A stretch of DNA of 64,000 nt from Hyphomicrobiales bacterium (GTDB taxonomy: Bacteria > Pseudomonadota > Alphaproteobacteria > Rhizobiales > Rhizobiaceae), in the NCBI GenBank assembly GCA_900468535.1, contig UBTY01000050.1:1-64000 (forward strand), written 5' to 3'. The first letter of the stretch is position 1. The number at the start of each line of letters is the position of its first letter. Made by a program: the position numbers and the translations under genes. Below the pieces are notes generated by a model, which saw only the letters and a program-made list of their open reading frames with translations, did no database searches and had not been told where the DNA came from. Of the stretch, positions 8,533 to 17,701 are shown piece by piece.

Positions 8533-8652
8533 GTTGTCCTCCTACTGAGCGTCCTCTCGCTGACTATCCGTTTAAGTGGGTTGCGCTATTCTCACAAATA
8601 TATATTGAAGATGGCTATTATAAAAATCCGTTATGGGGGCATCGCAGAGAGC

Positions 8653-9585
8653 GTGGCACTCGATCTCCTTAAACTGCGCTATTTCTCAAAGATCGCCGAG
8701 TTCGGCTCGTTCACGCGCGCCGCGCATGAGTTGGGCGTGGCCCAACCTGCGCTCAGCCTGCACATGCGCTCTCTTGAAGAGCAGCTTTCAGTTCAATTGC
8801 TGACCCGTACGCCCCGCGGGGTTGTCGTGACCGAAGCGGGCACGACATTGCTGGCGCATACCCAGGCCATCCTCAAGGCTCTCGATCAGGCCGAGGCAGC
8901 AACAAAGGAACAGGCGAAAAACCCTAGCGGTGACGTTTCCCTCGGCGTTCTCGCATCGATCGCGCCCCTGATCGCCCTGCCCGTTTTGAAGATCTGCGAG
9001 GAACGGTTTCCGAAAATCCGCCTGACGATAAGCGAGGGTGACAGCCAAACCCTGCGCGCTGCCATCGAAACCAAGGCGCACGATCTTGCAGTCAACCTTG
9101 GTGAGGTCGCACGCCCGACGGCATCTCCTCTCTTCGACGAGATGCTTTACGCCGTCGGCCCTGCCGGACATTTCGCCGAGGACGGTTCCTCCATTTCGAT
9201 CAGCCAGGCGCTCGAACTTTCGCTCATTCTCCCGACGCGCCGGCACGGCATCCGCATTCTGCTTGAACGCGAGGCGCTCATTCTCGGAAAGACCATCAAC
9301 ATCGCGCGTGAGATCGAGGGGCTTGCAAGTACCAAGGCCGCAATCGGTGCCGGCTTCGGCTTTACCGTGCTTGGGCGCGGAGCGGTCTTCGAAGATGCCC
9401 GGAGGGGTGCCTTGTCGGTGCGTCCGCTCGCTGGCAAAGGGTTCACGCGACGTCTGGTTCTCGACAGTCCCGTCGATCACCCGCAAACCAAGGCCGTCCT
9501 CGAGGTCAGGAATATCCTGCTCGAAGTCGTGCTCAGACTCGGCGAGCAGGGAAACTGGTCGTGCGTTGCACCAACGCAGGCGTAA
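8653..9585 (+). CDS. LysR-family transcriptional regulator
   Basis: A 310-residue LysR regulator. The winged helix-turn-helix (LRYFSKIAEFGSFTRAAHEL and the PALSLHMRSLEEQL recognition region) is in the first 65 residues, followed by the periplasmic-binding-like effector domain. I chose the GTG at 8653 because it gives the canonical LDLLKLRYF N-terminus close to the start. An in-frame ATG at 8611 would add 14 residues. The gene is divergent from the binding-protein gene and probably controls the importer, possibly with the idn-gnt genes. A perfect hairpin terminator follows the stop. Confidence 0.9.
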   Translation: MALDLLKLRYFSKIAEFGSFTRAAHELGVAQPALSLHMRSLEEQLSVQLLTRTPRGVVVTEAGTTLLAHTQAILKALDQAEAATKEQAKNPSGDVSLGVLASIAPLIALPVLKICEERFPKIRLTISEGDSQTLRAAIETKAHDLAVNLGEVARPTASPLFDEMLYAVGPAGHFAEDGSSISISQALELSLILPTRRHGIRILLEREALILGKTINIAREIEGLASTKAAIGAGFGFTVLGRGAVFEDARRGALSVRPLAGKGFTRRLVLDSPVDHPQTKAVLEVRNILLEVVLRLGEQGNWSCVAPTQA

Positions 9586-9620
9586 GAGCCGACAGACAGT
9601 CAAGGTCACAAAAGTGCATG

Positions 9621-9650
9621 AGGAGACGGCGGAACGATCCGCCGTCTCCT
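9621..9650. terminator. Perfect hairpin between convergent genes
   Basis: A 13-base-pair perfect stem (AGGAGACGGCGGA and its complement) with a four-base ACGA loop lies between the end of the LysR gene and the end of the second binding-protein gene. T-rich sequence is modest on both sides, so it probably works as a bidirectional terminator for the convergent transcripts. Confidence 0.85.
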
Positions 9651-9693
9651 TTGTCTCGTGGGAGGATCAGGAAGGTTCTAGGCGATCAGCCGA

Positions 9694-10527
9694 TCAGGGA
9701 ATCGGATCGAACTTCAATTGCGAAAGCGGCACGACCTTGTCGGTGCGGGTCATCTTGTATTCGGTGTTCGGCCCAAGCCAGGTATCCCAGATCTTGTTGA
9801 TCTCGCCTGCATCGTCGAGTTTGTGCAGGATCTCGTTGACCTTCGCGGTCAGTGCCGGTTGGTCCTTCTGCATGCCGATACCGATCGGCTGGTACAGCAT
9901 CGGGTCTTCGATCATGCGCATCTTCTTCCCGCGCACCTGGGATTCGTTGACGAGCTTGGTGATGGTCATCGTATTGGCCACCATGCCGCGCGCCTTGCCC
10001 TGCTGTAGGGCGAGATAGGCAGAGCCGGTGTCCTGAAAGGTCAGCGGTTCGGACTTGTTGAGCTTGATCGACAGTTCTGACGTCGATCCCTTGCTGGAAG
10101 CCAGGCGCTGGCCCTGGTAATCCGCTTTCGTCTTGCCCTGGTCGTCGGCAGGAACCATCAGCATTTCCTTGGCGATATAATAGGGGTCGCTATATTGGAT
10201 TTGCTCTGCGCGGCTCTGCGTATAGGCAAGATTGGCGACCGTGATGTCGACGCGGCCGAGCTTGACTTCCGATACGCGCGCCTCGACCGAGATCGGCTTG
10301 ATCTCGGCGGTGACACCGAGTTCGCGCGCAACCGCCTTGCACAGATCGACGTCGAAGCCGACCATCTCACGCGTCTTCAGATCAGGAGAAGAAAAAGGAG
10401 GGACGTCGGCATAAGTCGCGCAACGCAGAGTCTTGCTGGACATGATAGTATTGAGCTGATCGGCCTTTGCCGGGAGCGATGCCGCTCCAGCGAGCGCTGC
10501 ACTTACAATAAGGCATTTCCAGTTCAT
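9694..10527 (-). CDS. Family-3 extracellular solute-binding protein (second importer)
   Basis: A 277-residue periplasmic receptor. The signal peptide is residues 1-22 (LIVSAALAGAASLPAKA before DQL). The mature domain shows SKTLRCATYADVPPFSSPD, GFDVDLCKAVARELGV and YTQSRAEQIQYSDPYY, all typical of amino acid and opine receptors. It is distal in the operon, 31 bases after the ATPase gene, and has its own AAGGAG ribosome site. It is clearly diverged from the receptor at 7696-8532, so the two importers probably take different ligands. No substrate can be assigned from sequence. Confidence 0.9.
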   Translation of the reverse strand: MNWKCLIVSAALAGAASLPAKADQLNTIMSSKTLRCATYADVPPFSSPDLKTREMVGFDVDLCKAVARELGVTAEIKPISVEARVSEVKLGRVDITVANLAYTQSRAEQIQYSDPYYIAKEMLMVPADDQGKTKADYQGQRLASSKGSTSELSIKLNKSEPLTFQDTGSAYLALQQGKARGMVANTMTITKLVNESQVRGKKMRMIEDPMLYQPIGIGMQKDQPALTAKVNEILHKLDDAGEINKIWDTWLGPNTEYKMTRTDKVVPLSQLKFDPIP

Positions 10528-10558
10528 TGCTGTTCTCCTTGTTATGAAGTCTCTGCGA

Positions 10559-11326
10559 TCAGTGCCTCAGGTCCGACAGGAACCGCTGCGCGCGTGGATG
10601 ACGGGGGTTCTTGAAAAATTCGTCCGGCGTCCCGGTTTCCAGAATCTCGCCTGCATCGATGAACCAGATGCGGTCGGCTACATCGCGGGCGAAATTCATT
10701 TCGTGGGTCACGCACAGCATCGTCATGCCTTCCGATGCCAGGCCCTTCATGACGTTCAGCACTTCACCAACCATCTCGGGATCCAGCGCGCTCGTCGGCT
10801 CGTCGAAAAGCATCACCGGCGGCTCCATTGCCAGCGCGCGGGCAATCGCAACGCGCTGCTGCTGTCCGCCCGACAGCTGTGCGGGATAGGAGTTCGCCTT
10901 GTCCGCCAAACCGACGCGGTCGAGCAACGTCATCGCCTTTGTCCGCGCCACCTGCGCCGTCTCTCCCTTCACCTTGATGGGTGACATCGCAACGTTGTCG
11001 ACGACGGAAAGATGCGGAAACAGGTTGAAGCTCTGGAAAACGAAGCCGATCCTGCTGCGCAACTTGTTCAGCTGGCTGGACGGCATTTTGGCGTGGATGT
11101 TCTGACCTTCGAATTCGATCGATCCACTGCTGATCTCCTCAAGTCGATTGACCGTTCGGATCAGCGTCGACTTTCCCGAGCCGGACGGTCCGCAGATGAC
11201 CACGACCTCTCCGCGCCGGACCGACGCATCAATGCCCTTGAGCACCTGGTAGTCGCCATAGTTCTTGCAGACGCCAGAGAGACGGATCGCCTGCCCTTCC
11301 TGCGGTTTCAATTCAGGCGTGCTCAT
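10559..11326 (-). CDS. ABC transporter ATP-binding protein, polar amino acid type
   Basis: A 255-residue GlnQ-class ATPase. Walker A CGPSGSGKSTLIRTVNRLE, signature LSGGQQQRVAIARALA, Walker B MLFDEPTSALDPEM and the switch His in CVTHEMNFA are all intact. Its start codon overlaps the stop of the permease gene by four bases (ATGA), and the binding-protein gene follows 31 bases later, so the four importer genes plus the dehydrogenase form one operon. Confidence 0.92.
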   Translation of the reverse strand: MSTPELKPQEGQAIRLSGVCKNYGDYQVLKGIDASVRRGEVVVICGPSGSGKSTLIRTVNRLEEISSGSIEFEGQNIHAKMPSSQLNKLRSRIGFVFQSFNLFPHLSVVDNVAMSPIKVKGETAQVARTKAMTLLDRVGLADKANSYPAQLSGGQQQRVAIARALAMEPPVMLFDEPTSALDPEMVGEVLNVMKGLASEGMTMLCVTHEMNFARDVADRIWFIDAGEILETGTPDEFFKNPRHPRAQRFLSDLRH

Positions 11327-12081
11327 AGCTGCTCCGTAAGTGTTTTAAGGGGCATAGGTTCGGGTTGAAGGCGAGCATTGGAGGGACCGGACCGGCGCCG
11401 CGTGATGCCCCGCTCGACACTGTTCGCGATGAAGGTAAGCGTCCAGCAGAGCGCGTAGTAGACGAGGGCAAGCACCAAGAAGACCTGGAACGGTTGCGAC
11501 AGCAGCTGGTTGTTGACCTGGCTCGCCGCGAAGGTCAGATCAGGAACATTGATGACATAGCCAAGCGTCGTGTCCTTGATCGTGGAGACGAAGGTCGAGA
11601 TCATGCTGGGGATCATGTTGTAGAGAGCCTGCGGCAGGATCACGTAGAGCATCGCGCCCATGTAGCTGTGGCCCAGTGCTCTCGCGGCATCCATCTGCCC
11701 CTGTCCCAGCGACACGATGCCGGCGCGGACAACCTCGCTGAGGAAAGCGCCCTCGTAGATCACAAGCGTCACGAGCATGATCCAGAAGCTAGGTACGTCA
11801 GCACCCGTCCACAACGGCACGAGGAAATAGCACCAGAGGATAAGCATCAGGAGCGGTACGCCACGCGTGACGTAGACAAGACCAGTCACCGGCCACCTGA
11901 GCGCCGCCCATTTCGACAGTCTAGCGAGCGCCAGAAGAATGCTGACCGGAAACGCAAGTGCAATCGCGAGCACGGAAAGGATGAGAGTGCTTGCCAATCC
12001 ACCGAGCGGGCCATTCGGATATTGGCCGATCAAGAGCAGGAGCCAGTAGTCCTTGATGATGTTGATGATGTCCTGGATCAT
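11323..12081 (-). CDS. ABC transporter permease, polar amino acid type
   Basis: A 252-residue membrane permease with the EAA-type loop MDAARALGHSYMGAMLY followed by VILPQALYNMIP. The N-terminal stretch resembles the permease at 6268-6978 (both read LLLIGQ/EYP.G.LGGLA), so the two importers share ancestry. The C-terminus carries an Arg-rich tail after the last helix. The gene overlaps both neighbours by four bases, showing tight translational coupling. Confidence 0.92.
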   Translation of the reverse strand: MIQDIINIIKDYWLLLLIGQYPNGPLGGLASTLILSVLAIALAFPVSILLALARLSKWAALRWPVTGLVYVTRGVPLLMLILWCYFLVPLWTGADVPSFWIMLVTLVIYEGAFLSEVVRAGIVSLGQGQMDAARALGHSYMGAMLYVILPQALYNMIPSMISTFVSTIKDTTLGYVINVPDLTFAASQVNNQLLSQPFQVFLVLALVYYALCWTLTFIANSVERGITRRRSGPSNARLQPEPMPLKTLTEQL

Positions 12082-12785
12082 CGACGCCCCCTTCCGGCGA
12101 TATCCGTCCGCAGCGAGATGGAAGCGCCGATGCCCATGATGATCAGTGAGAAGAACAGGTAGATCACCGTGCCCACGAGATAGATTTCGAACGTACGGAA
12201 GCTCTGGTTATCGATCTCCTTGACCGCATGCGTCAGCTCGGATGCGCCGACGACGATCGCGAGACTGCTGTTCTTGAACAGCGAGACGCTGTGATTGATC
12301 AAAGGAGGAAGTGCGTTTCGAATGCCTTGCGGCATGATAACGAAACGCATGGCCGAAACGTATCCATGGCCGAGCGCCTTGGCGGCTTCCATCTGGCCTA
12401 ACCCGACGGACCGCAGGCCGGATCGAAGGTCTTCGCTAAAGTAGGCAGCCTGGCAAAGGCCGAGCCCGATGATCGCGAAGATGGCTTCCGCGTTGTGGTT
12501 CGCGAGCCAGTCCGTCAGACCCTGTGGCATCAAGGTATAGATCCCGAAATACCAGAGCATCAGCTGCACAAGGGTCGGGACGTTGCGGTGATAGGAAACG
12601 TATCCCTTGACGACCGACTCCGCAAAGCGAAGCGGAGAAATCCGGATGGTCAGCAACAGGATCGCGAGCGTCATCGCAAGTATCCAGGAGCCGGCATAGA
12701 TCACGAAGGTCATCTCGACGCCGTGCACGAGCATCGCTCGATATTCCGGATTGCCGAGGATCGCCGAGAGATCGAACCCGCTCAC
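12078..12785 (-). CDS. ABC transporter permease, polar amino acid type
   Basis: A 235-residue permease with the EAA loop MEAAKALGHGYVSAMRF followed by VIMPQGIRNALPP. It pairs with the permease encoded next. Start and stop codons overlap with the dehydrogenase gene upstream and the permease gene downstream (ATGA at both junctions). The motif VSYHRNVPTLVQLMLWYFG is also seen, slightly varied, in the first importer. Confidence 0.92.
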   Translation of the reverse strand: MSGFDLSAILGNPEYRAMLVHGVEMTFVIYAGSWILAMTLAILLLTIRISPLRFAESVVKGYVSYHRNVPTLVQLMLWYFGIYTLMPQGLTDWLANHNAEAIFAIIGLGLCQAAYFSEDLRSGLRSVGLGQMEAAKALGHGYVSAMRFVIMPQGIRNALPPLINHSVSLFKNSSLAIVVGASELTHAVKEIDNQSFRTFEIYLVGTVIYLFFSLIIMGIGASISLRTDIAGRGRR

Positions 12786-13540
12786 GGCTTAGCCCTCTCG
12801 GTGGAAGGCTTTGCCGTCTGCAGCCCGCCCATCACCTGGAGGGTCGGCGTGATTTCCATGTGCCCGATGTTGACCGCGACAGGAGCAGCAATTGCGAAAG
12901 CGATCGCATCCGCGATATCAGACGCCTGCGGCAACTCGAACCCATCGATGAAGCGCTCCCGGACGCTCGGATCGTTGCCGTGAACGTGATTGAAAATATC
13001 CGTCGCAACGCGACCGGGGCAGACTTCCGTCACTCGAACGCGCTTGCCAAATGCGTCGATGCGAAGCTGGTTGGAAAGCATCGCGACACCGGCCTTCACC
13101 GCGTGGTAGGTCGAGTTCCCGCCGAAATTATAATTGCCGGCGATCGAGGAAATATTGACCACATGCCCACGGTCGCGAGCGACCATTCCGGGAACCACCA
13201 GCCGGCAAATATGGAGAACTGCGCGCAGATTGACGTCAACGAGAAGATCGATATCGCTCTCGTCCGCCTCGAGGAACTTCTTTGGGCGGTCGACGCCGGC
13301 ATTGTTGACCAGGATGTCGAAGTCGTGCTCTTGCGCGAGCTTGGCAATCGCATTTCGATCGGTAACGTCGATGGCATGAGGGATGCACCCCATGCGGGCG
13401 GCGAGCTCTTTCAGGGCGTCCTCGCTGCGAGCAACCGCGTGGACCTCGATGTTCTCGCGACGGAAGCGCTCAACGATAGCGGCGCCGATGCCCGACGATG
13501 CGCCAGTGACCAATGCTGTCTTGTAATCGGAGAATGGCAT
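12782..13540 (-). CDS. Short-chain dehydrogenase/reductase coupled to an importer
   Basis: A 252-residue classical short-chain dehydrogenase. The cofactor motif TGASSGIG is near residues 12-19, NNAG near 80, and the catalytic Ser of NISSIAG and YHAVK around residues 130-155. It is the first gene of the operon, and its stop overlaps the permease start by four bases, so it probably acts on the compound that the importer brings in. The class fits oxidation of a hydroxy amino acid or polyol, but no substrate can be assigned. A divergent LysR gene 211 bases away is the likely regulator. Confidence 0.85.
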   Translation of the reverse strand: MPFSDYKTALVTGASSGIGAAIVERFRRENIEVHAVARSEDALKELAARMGCIPHAIDVTDRNAIAKLAQEHDFDILVNNAGVDRPKKFLEADESDIDLLVDVNLRAVLHICRLVVPGMVARDRGHVVNISSIAGNYNFGGNSTYHAVKAGVAMLSNQLRIDAFGKRVRVTEVCPGRVATDIFNHVHGNDPSVRERFIDGFELPQASDIADAIAFAIAAPVAVNIGHMEITPTLQVMGGLQTAKPSTERAKP

Positions 13541-13600
13541 GTCAGTTCCCTTGTTGTTGCATGGACCTTAGCGAAGCTCGAGGTGCTTGCCTAAGACCGA

Positions 13601-13629
13601 TTATTTCTGGAGTAATAAGCAAGTCTTAT
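13601..13629. promoter_or_regulatory. Candidate LysR binding sites in divergent promoter
   Basis: The intergenic region contains TTATT-N8-AATAA (13601-13618) overlapping ATA-N9-TAT (13615-13629). The second pattern is the published consensus for Nac, a LysR protein, and the divergent regulator here is Nac-like. The sites lie 61 to 89 bases upstream of the dehydrogenase start. Binding is inferred. Confidence 0.4.
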
Positions 13630-13751
13630 GGAGGTCCGAGCGGCATTCGACCTGCCGGCATGCGGACGTCCACGAGGGATGCCGCGCATTGCAAATGCCG
13701 ATCAGTGCTGTAGACATACTGTCATCGAAGATCGTAACGGTCTGATCTGAA

Positions 13752-14657
13752 ATGGATATCAAACGTCTCAAATCGTTCATCGTCATCGTTGACAGCGGCA
13801 GCATCACAAGAGCGGCCGATATACTGCATCTGGCTCAGCCGGCGCTGAGTCAGCAGTTGGCGGCCCTGGAAGACCACTTCGGCCAGAAGCTGCTGCTGCG
13901 AAGCCAGCAGGGCGTGACCATGACCGACGCCGGGCATGCGGTATACCGGCACGCGCAGATCATCTTGCGCCAGATGGAACAAGCCCAAGCTGATGCGGCT
14001 GCCGCTGGCAACTCGCTTGCAGGCCGCGTCTCCGTTGGCCTTGTCCCCTTCAGCAGTGCGGCCACACTCTCGGTCGACCTCCTTGCCGAGACCAGAAAGC
14101 GTCATCCCGGCATCTTGCTGCACCTGACGGAGAGTGTCGGGCAGACATACAGCCAGTTGATCATGAACGGGAAACTGGAAATGGCGCTGATCCACGGCGT
14201 CGGCCCGATCAAGGGCGTTCGTTTCGAGCCGATCTTGAGCGAGGAATTCTATCTCGTCGCCCCGAAGGGCTTTGCCATCGAGGACGACACCAAACCCGTC
14301 CCGATCGGCGCCCTCGACGGAATTCCGTTGCTGCTCCCGCCAGCCTACAACTTCGTCCGGCGTGCCGTGGACACGGCGTTCACGCGCAGCAGGATCAATC
14401 TGAAGATCGTTGCGGAAGTCGAGATCGTAAGGACTTTGGCGCGGTCGGTCGACAGTGGCCTTGGCGCCACCATCATGCCGAAAGCCATCGCCGAGCGGAT
14501 CGTCAAGGAATCGAACGAGCCGCTCGTGTGTCGCCTCGTGTCGCCACGTATCGAGGAGACGCTGTCCCTCTGCACGTCCGATCAGAATTCGCTTTCGGAA
14601 CCGGCGCTTGCCGTGAAGGATATCCTCATCGAGCTGACCGAGCGGCTCAAGCTTTGA
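13752..14657 (+). CDS. LysR-family regulator, Nac/Cbl-like
   Basis: A 301-residue LysR regulator beginning MDIKRLKSFIVIVDSGSITR with helix-turn-helix AADILHLAQPALSQQLAALE. The effector domain follows a linker at about residue 90 (GRVSVGLVPFSSAATLS). Overall it resembles the nitrogen assimilation control group. It is divergent from the dehydrogenase-importer operon and ends eight bases before the convergent end of the aminotransferase gene, leaving no room for a terminator between them. It could regulate the importer operon, the oxoprolinase operon or both. Confidence 0.9.
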   Translation: MDIKRLKSFIVIVDSGSITRAADILHLAQPALSQQLAALEDHFGQKLLLRSQQGVTMTDAGHAVYRHAQIILRQMEQAQADAAAAGNSLAGRVSVGLVPFSSAATLSVDLLAETRKRHPGILLHLTESVGQTYSQLIMNGKLEMALIHGVGPIKGVRFEPILSEEFYLVAPKGFAIEDDTKPVPIGALDGIPLLLPPAYNFVRRAVDTAFTRSRINLKIVAEVEIVRTLARSVDSGLGATIMPKAIAERIVKESNEPLVCRLVSPRIEETLSLCTSDQNSLSEPALAVKDILIELTERLKL

Positions 14658-14664
14658 TGTCGTC

Positions 14665-15870
14665 TCAACGCATCGCGCTGCAAAATTCAGCGATACGGGC
14701 GCATCCTTCGCCCAGCATTTCCATGCTGGTCGCATAGGACACGCGGAAATAGGGGCTCATGCCATACGCCGCACCCTGCACCGTGGCGACATGATGTTCG
14801 TCGACCAGCGCCATGACAAAATCGACGTCGGTTTCGATCTTCCGTCCACCCCTCGTGGTCTTGCCGATCAGGGCCGACATGTTCGGATAAACGTAGAACG
14901 CACCCTCCGGCTTGTGGCAGCGCAATCCGTCGATCCCCGAAAGTGCGTCCACCACGAAGTCGCGTCTCTCACGATAGATAGCCGCGCGCTCCTTGAGCAG
15001 GTCCTGCGGTCCATTGAGCGCCGCGATCGCGGCCGCCTGCGCGACGGTCGAGATCCCGCCGCTGTTCTGGCCATTGACGTTGCTGATCGCTGAAATCAGC
15101 TGTTTCGATCCGCTGGCGCAGAAGCCGAGGCGCCAGCCTGTCATGGCGTAGGCCTTGGAAACGCCGTTCATCGTCAGGACCCGGTCATACAGGCGTGGCT
15201 CGACCTCGGCGATGGTGCAGAACTCGAACCCGTCATAAACAAGATGTTCGTAGATATCGTCCGTGAGGATCCAGATTTCCGGGTGGCGAAGCATCACCTC
15301 CGCGATCGCCGCCATCTCCGCTCGCGAGCATGCCGCGCCCGTCGGATTATTCGGGAAATTCAAAATGAGCCACTTTGTTCGCGGCGTGATCGCCGCTTCC
15401 AGATCCTCGGCCCGTAGCTTGAAGCCGGCCTCTTCCAAACAGGGCACAGCGACAGGCGTACCTCCGGCGAACTTTACGATATCGGCGTAGCTGACCCATG
15501 AGGGCGTCGGAATAACCACCTCGTCGCCGGGGTTGCAGGTCGCCAGCATGGCGTTGAAGATCACCTGCTTGCCGCCACCGGACACAACAATCTGGCTGGC
15601 TTCGTAGTCGAGATTGTTGTCTCGCTTGAACTTCTCGGCGATCGCAGCTTTGAGCGCGGACGTTCCGTCCATCGGGGGATATTTTGTATCGCCACCGAGA
15701 GCAGCGACATGAGCTGCCTCGATCGCATGCGCGGGCGTCGGAAAGTCGGGCTCTCCCGAAGACAGGCTGACAACCTTGATCCCTTTTGCGGAAAGTTCGC
15801 GGGCACGCTGGGTCATAGCTGCGGATGCGGACACGGAGACGTTTTTCAGACGGTCGGCTATGGAAGGCAT
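14665..15870 (-). CDS. PLP-dependent aspartate/tyrosine-type aminotransferase
   Basis: A 401-residue fold-type I aminotransferase of class I (aspartate aminotransferase Ib group). The PLP lysine is K239 in NGVSKAYAMTGWRLGF. The cofactor Asp lies in LTDDIYEHLVYDG, Asn in NFPNNPTG, and the C-terminal substrate Arg in PYFRVSYATS. It is the last gene of the pxp/acc operon, 42 bases after pxpA. If the operon makes glutamate from 5-oxoproline, this enzyme could move the amino group to a keto acid. The amino acceptor is not readable from sequence. Confidence 0.9.
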   Translation of the reverse strand: MPSIADRLKNVSVSASAAMTQRARELSAKGIKVVSLSSGEPDFPTPAHAIEAAHVAALGGDTKYPPMDGTSALKAAIAEKFKRDNNLDYEASQIVVSGGGKQVIFNAMLATCNPGDEVVIPTPSWVSYADIVKFAGGTPVAVPCLEEAGFKLRAEDLEAAITPRTKWLILNFPNNPTGAACSRAEMAAIAEVMLRHPEIWILTDDIYEHLVYDGFEFCTIAEVEPRLYDRVLTMNGVSKAYAMTGWRLGFCASGSKQLISAISNVNGQNSGGISTVAQAAAIAALNGPQDLLKERAAIYRERRDFVVDALSGIDGLRCHKPEGAFYVYPNMSALIGKTTRGGRKIETDVDFVMALVDEHHVATVQGAAYGMSPYFRVSYATSMEMLGEGCARIAEFCSAMR

Positions 15871-15912
15871 GTGCTCAATCTTTCAATTGTGTGGATATCG
15901 AAGCCGAACGCT

Positions 15913-16680
15913 TCAGGAGGCGAGCTCGGCGGCTGGGGCAAGCGTTGCGCCCAATGAGATGATCTCGCTGCGGATAAGGCTGGCGAGCTCCAGGGAGCCC
16001 GGCGTATCGCTGTGAACGAGGATCGATCTCGCAGGCATCTGGATAATGCTTTTGTCGATTGCCTCGACGGTGCCCTCCAGAAGGAAGCGCCGGACACGCG
16101 CACGCACCGATGCTTCATCCTTGACCAAGGCGCCGGGAAGTCCACGGGCAACCAGCTTTCCGCTTGCATCGTAAGCGCGGTCGGCAAGAAACAGCGCCAG
16201 CGTTCTGAGCCCGGCGCGCTTGGCCGCCCTCTCGATCTCGCTTTCCGGCGTCACGAATATGACGAGGCCGGGGTCAACCAGCGCAATCGCATCCATCATC
16301 ATGTCAGCAAGCGTGGGATCACGATTGACCATGTTTCCCATCGCGGCATGAAAACTCAAATGGCCGACGGTCATTCCCTCGGACTTCGCAATCGCGATCA
16401 GCGCACCGAGTTGGTAGAGCATCTGCTGGCGCAGCTCGTCGGCCTGAAAGGGGACTTCCCTGCGGCCGAAGCCTGCTCGATCCGGCAAGCCCGGGTGCGC
16501 TCCGATACCGACGCCGTTTGCTTTGGCGAGGCGCACCATCCGGGCCATGGTGTCCGGATCTCCGCCATGGAAACCACAAGCGATGTTGGCCGAGGAAACG
16601 ACCTTCATCATGGCTTCGTCATCGCACAGGCGATAGGGTCCAAAGCCCTCGCCCATGTCGGAGTTAAGATCGATCTGCAT
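15913..16680 (-). CDS. pxpA: 5-oxoprolinase subunit PxpA (LamB/YcsF family)
   Basis: A 255-residue LamB/YcsF protein. The family's conserved start IDLNSDMGEGFGPYRLCDD is intact, followed by SANIACGFHGGDPDTMARMV, GAHPGLPDRAGFGRRE and the C-terminal VHSDTPGS. In characterised systems PxpA works with PxpB and PxpC to hydrolyse 5-oxoproline to glutamate with ATP. It lies 25 bases after pxpC. Because biotin carboxylase and carrier proteins are encoded in the same operon, the substrate here may be a different lactam or urea-like compound. Confidence 0.92.
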   Translation of the reverse strand: MQIDLNSDMGEGFGPYRLCDDEAMMKVVSSANIACGFHGGDPDTMARMVRLAKANGVGIGAHPGLPDRAGFGRREVPFQADELRQQMLYQLGALIAIAKSEGMTVGHLSFHAAMGNMVNRDPTLADMMMDAIALVDPGLVIFVTPESEIERAAKRAGLRTLALFLADRAYDASGKLVARGLPGALVKDEASVRARVRRFLLEGTVEAIDKSIIQMPARSILVHSDTPGSLELASLIRSEIISLGATLAPAAELAS

Positions 16681-16705
16681 CGTATTCTCCGTTCACTCCG
16701 CGGCG

Positions 16706-17701
16706 TCAACCGATGACGCCAAGTGCTCTCTTGACCATGTCGGACGTGCGTCTGACGTCCTCGACATACCGACGGATCGCCTTTTCGGTCTCTAGCGCTT
16801 CCGCATGGGTCGATCGGACGAACCGAACCCGACTGCCAATGCGCGCCTGACCAAGTCGCCACAGGTCACTTTCGATCACGCCGGCTATCTTCGGGTACCC
16901 GCCGGCCGTATTGGCGTCGCTCATCTGTATGATCGGTTCGCCGCCAGGGGGGACCTGCACCACACCTGGAACGACACCGTGAGATCGCATCTCGACCGGG
17001 ACTGACGGCTTGATCGGGCTTCCCGACAAGCGATAACCGGTTCGATCACTCTGAGAGGATATCCGCCACTGCTGGCTCCAGAACCTGTCGGCATCTTCGC
17101 CGAACAGGTCATGTTCGCCCGCAACGATAGCTCTGATCAAAAGCTCGTCATCAGCCCCTTCAGGGAAAAGGCCGGCAAGTGCTACCTCCGGCTCGACAAC
17201 GGCAATACCGCCAGGCGGCAGAGGCGCCGAGCCGACTGAGGGCGCAAGCGCCAACCGGTCGCCGTTTGCAAGCGGACGACCGCCGCTCCCACCGAAACCA
17301 CCACGGAGCGTTGTACTGCGCGAGCCCATCAGGATTGGAACATCGACGCCGCCGCTTAATGTAATGTAGCCACGGGCGAACCTTGTAGGATGAGCGACTT
17401 CAAGCACCTGTCCCGCCGCGACGAGATGGGTGCACCAGGGAAGGATTTCGGCGCCATCGAGCGTTGCCTTGCAATCCGCCCCTGTCACGGAGAAGGCCGT
17501 GTCCACGGCGAAACGCAGTTTGAAGGGGAAGGTCTGCAACTCAATGGCTGCCGCCCCTTCATCGTTGCCGAGGAGAATATTCCCGATCCTGACGGCGAGT
17601 GGATCCATCGCCCCACTGGCCGAGACCCCTATGCTTCGATAGCCGGGCCGGCCGAGATCCTGAACCGTATTGAGTGGGCCGGTCTGAAGAACCTCGATCA
17701 T
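16706..17701 (-). CDS. pxpC: 5-oxoprolinase subunit PxpC / biotin-dependent carboxyltransferase-like (CT_A_B)
   Basis: A 331-residue KipA/allophanate-hydrolase-subunit-2 homologue. Typical motifs are LNTVQDLGRPGYRSIGVSAS, GAMDPLAVRIGNILLGND near residue 35, and QVPPGGEPIIQMSDANTAGGYP near residue 260. Its domain is the same as half of the carboxyltransferase region of urea carboxylase. The start overlaps the pxpB stop by four bases, as expected for subunits of one complex. Confidence 0.92.
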   Translation of the reverse strand: MIEVLQTGPLNTVQDLGRPGYRSIGVSASGAMDPLAVRIGNILLGNDEGAAAIELQTFPFKLRFAVDTAFSVTGADCKATLDGAEILPWCTHLVAAGQVLEVAHPTRFARGYITLSGGVDVPILMGSRSTTLRGGFGGSGGRPLANGDRLALAPSVGSAPLPPGGIAVVEPEVALAGLFPEGADDELLIRAIVAGEHDLFGEDADRFWSQQWRISSQSDRTGYRLSGSPIKPSVPVEMRSHGVVPGVVQVPPGGEPIIQMSDANTAGGYPKIAGVIESDLWRLGQARIGSRVRFVRSTHAEALETEKAIRRYVEDVRRTSDMVKRALGVIG

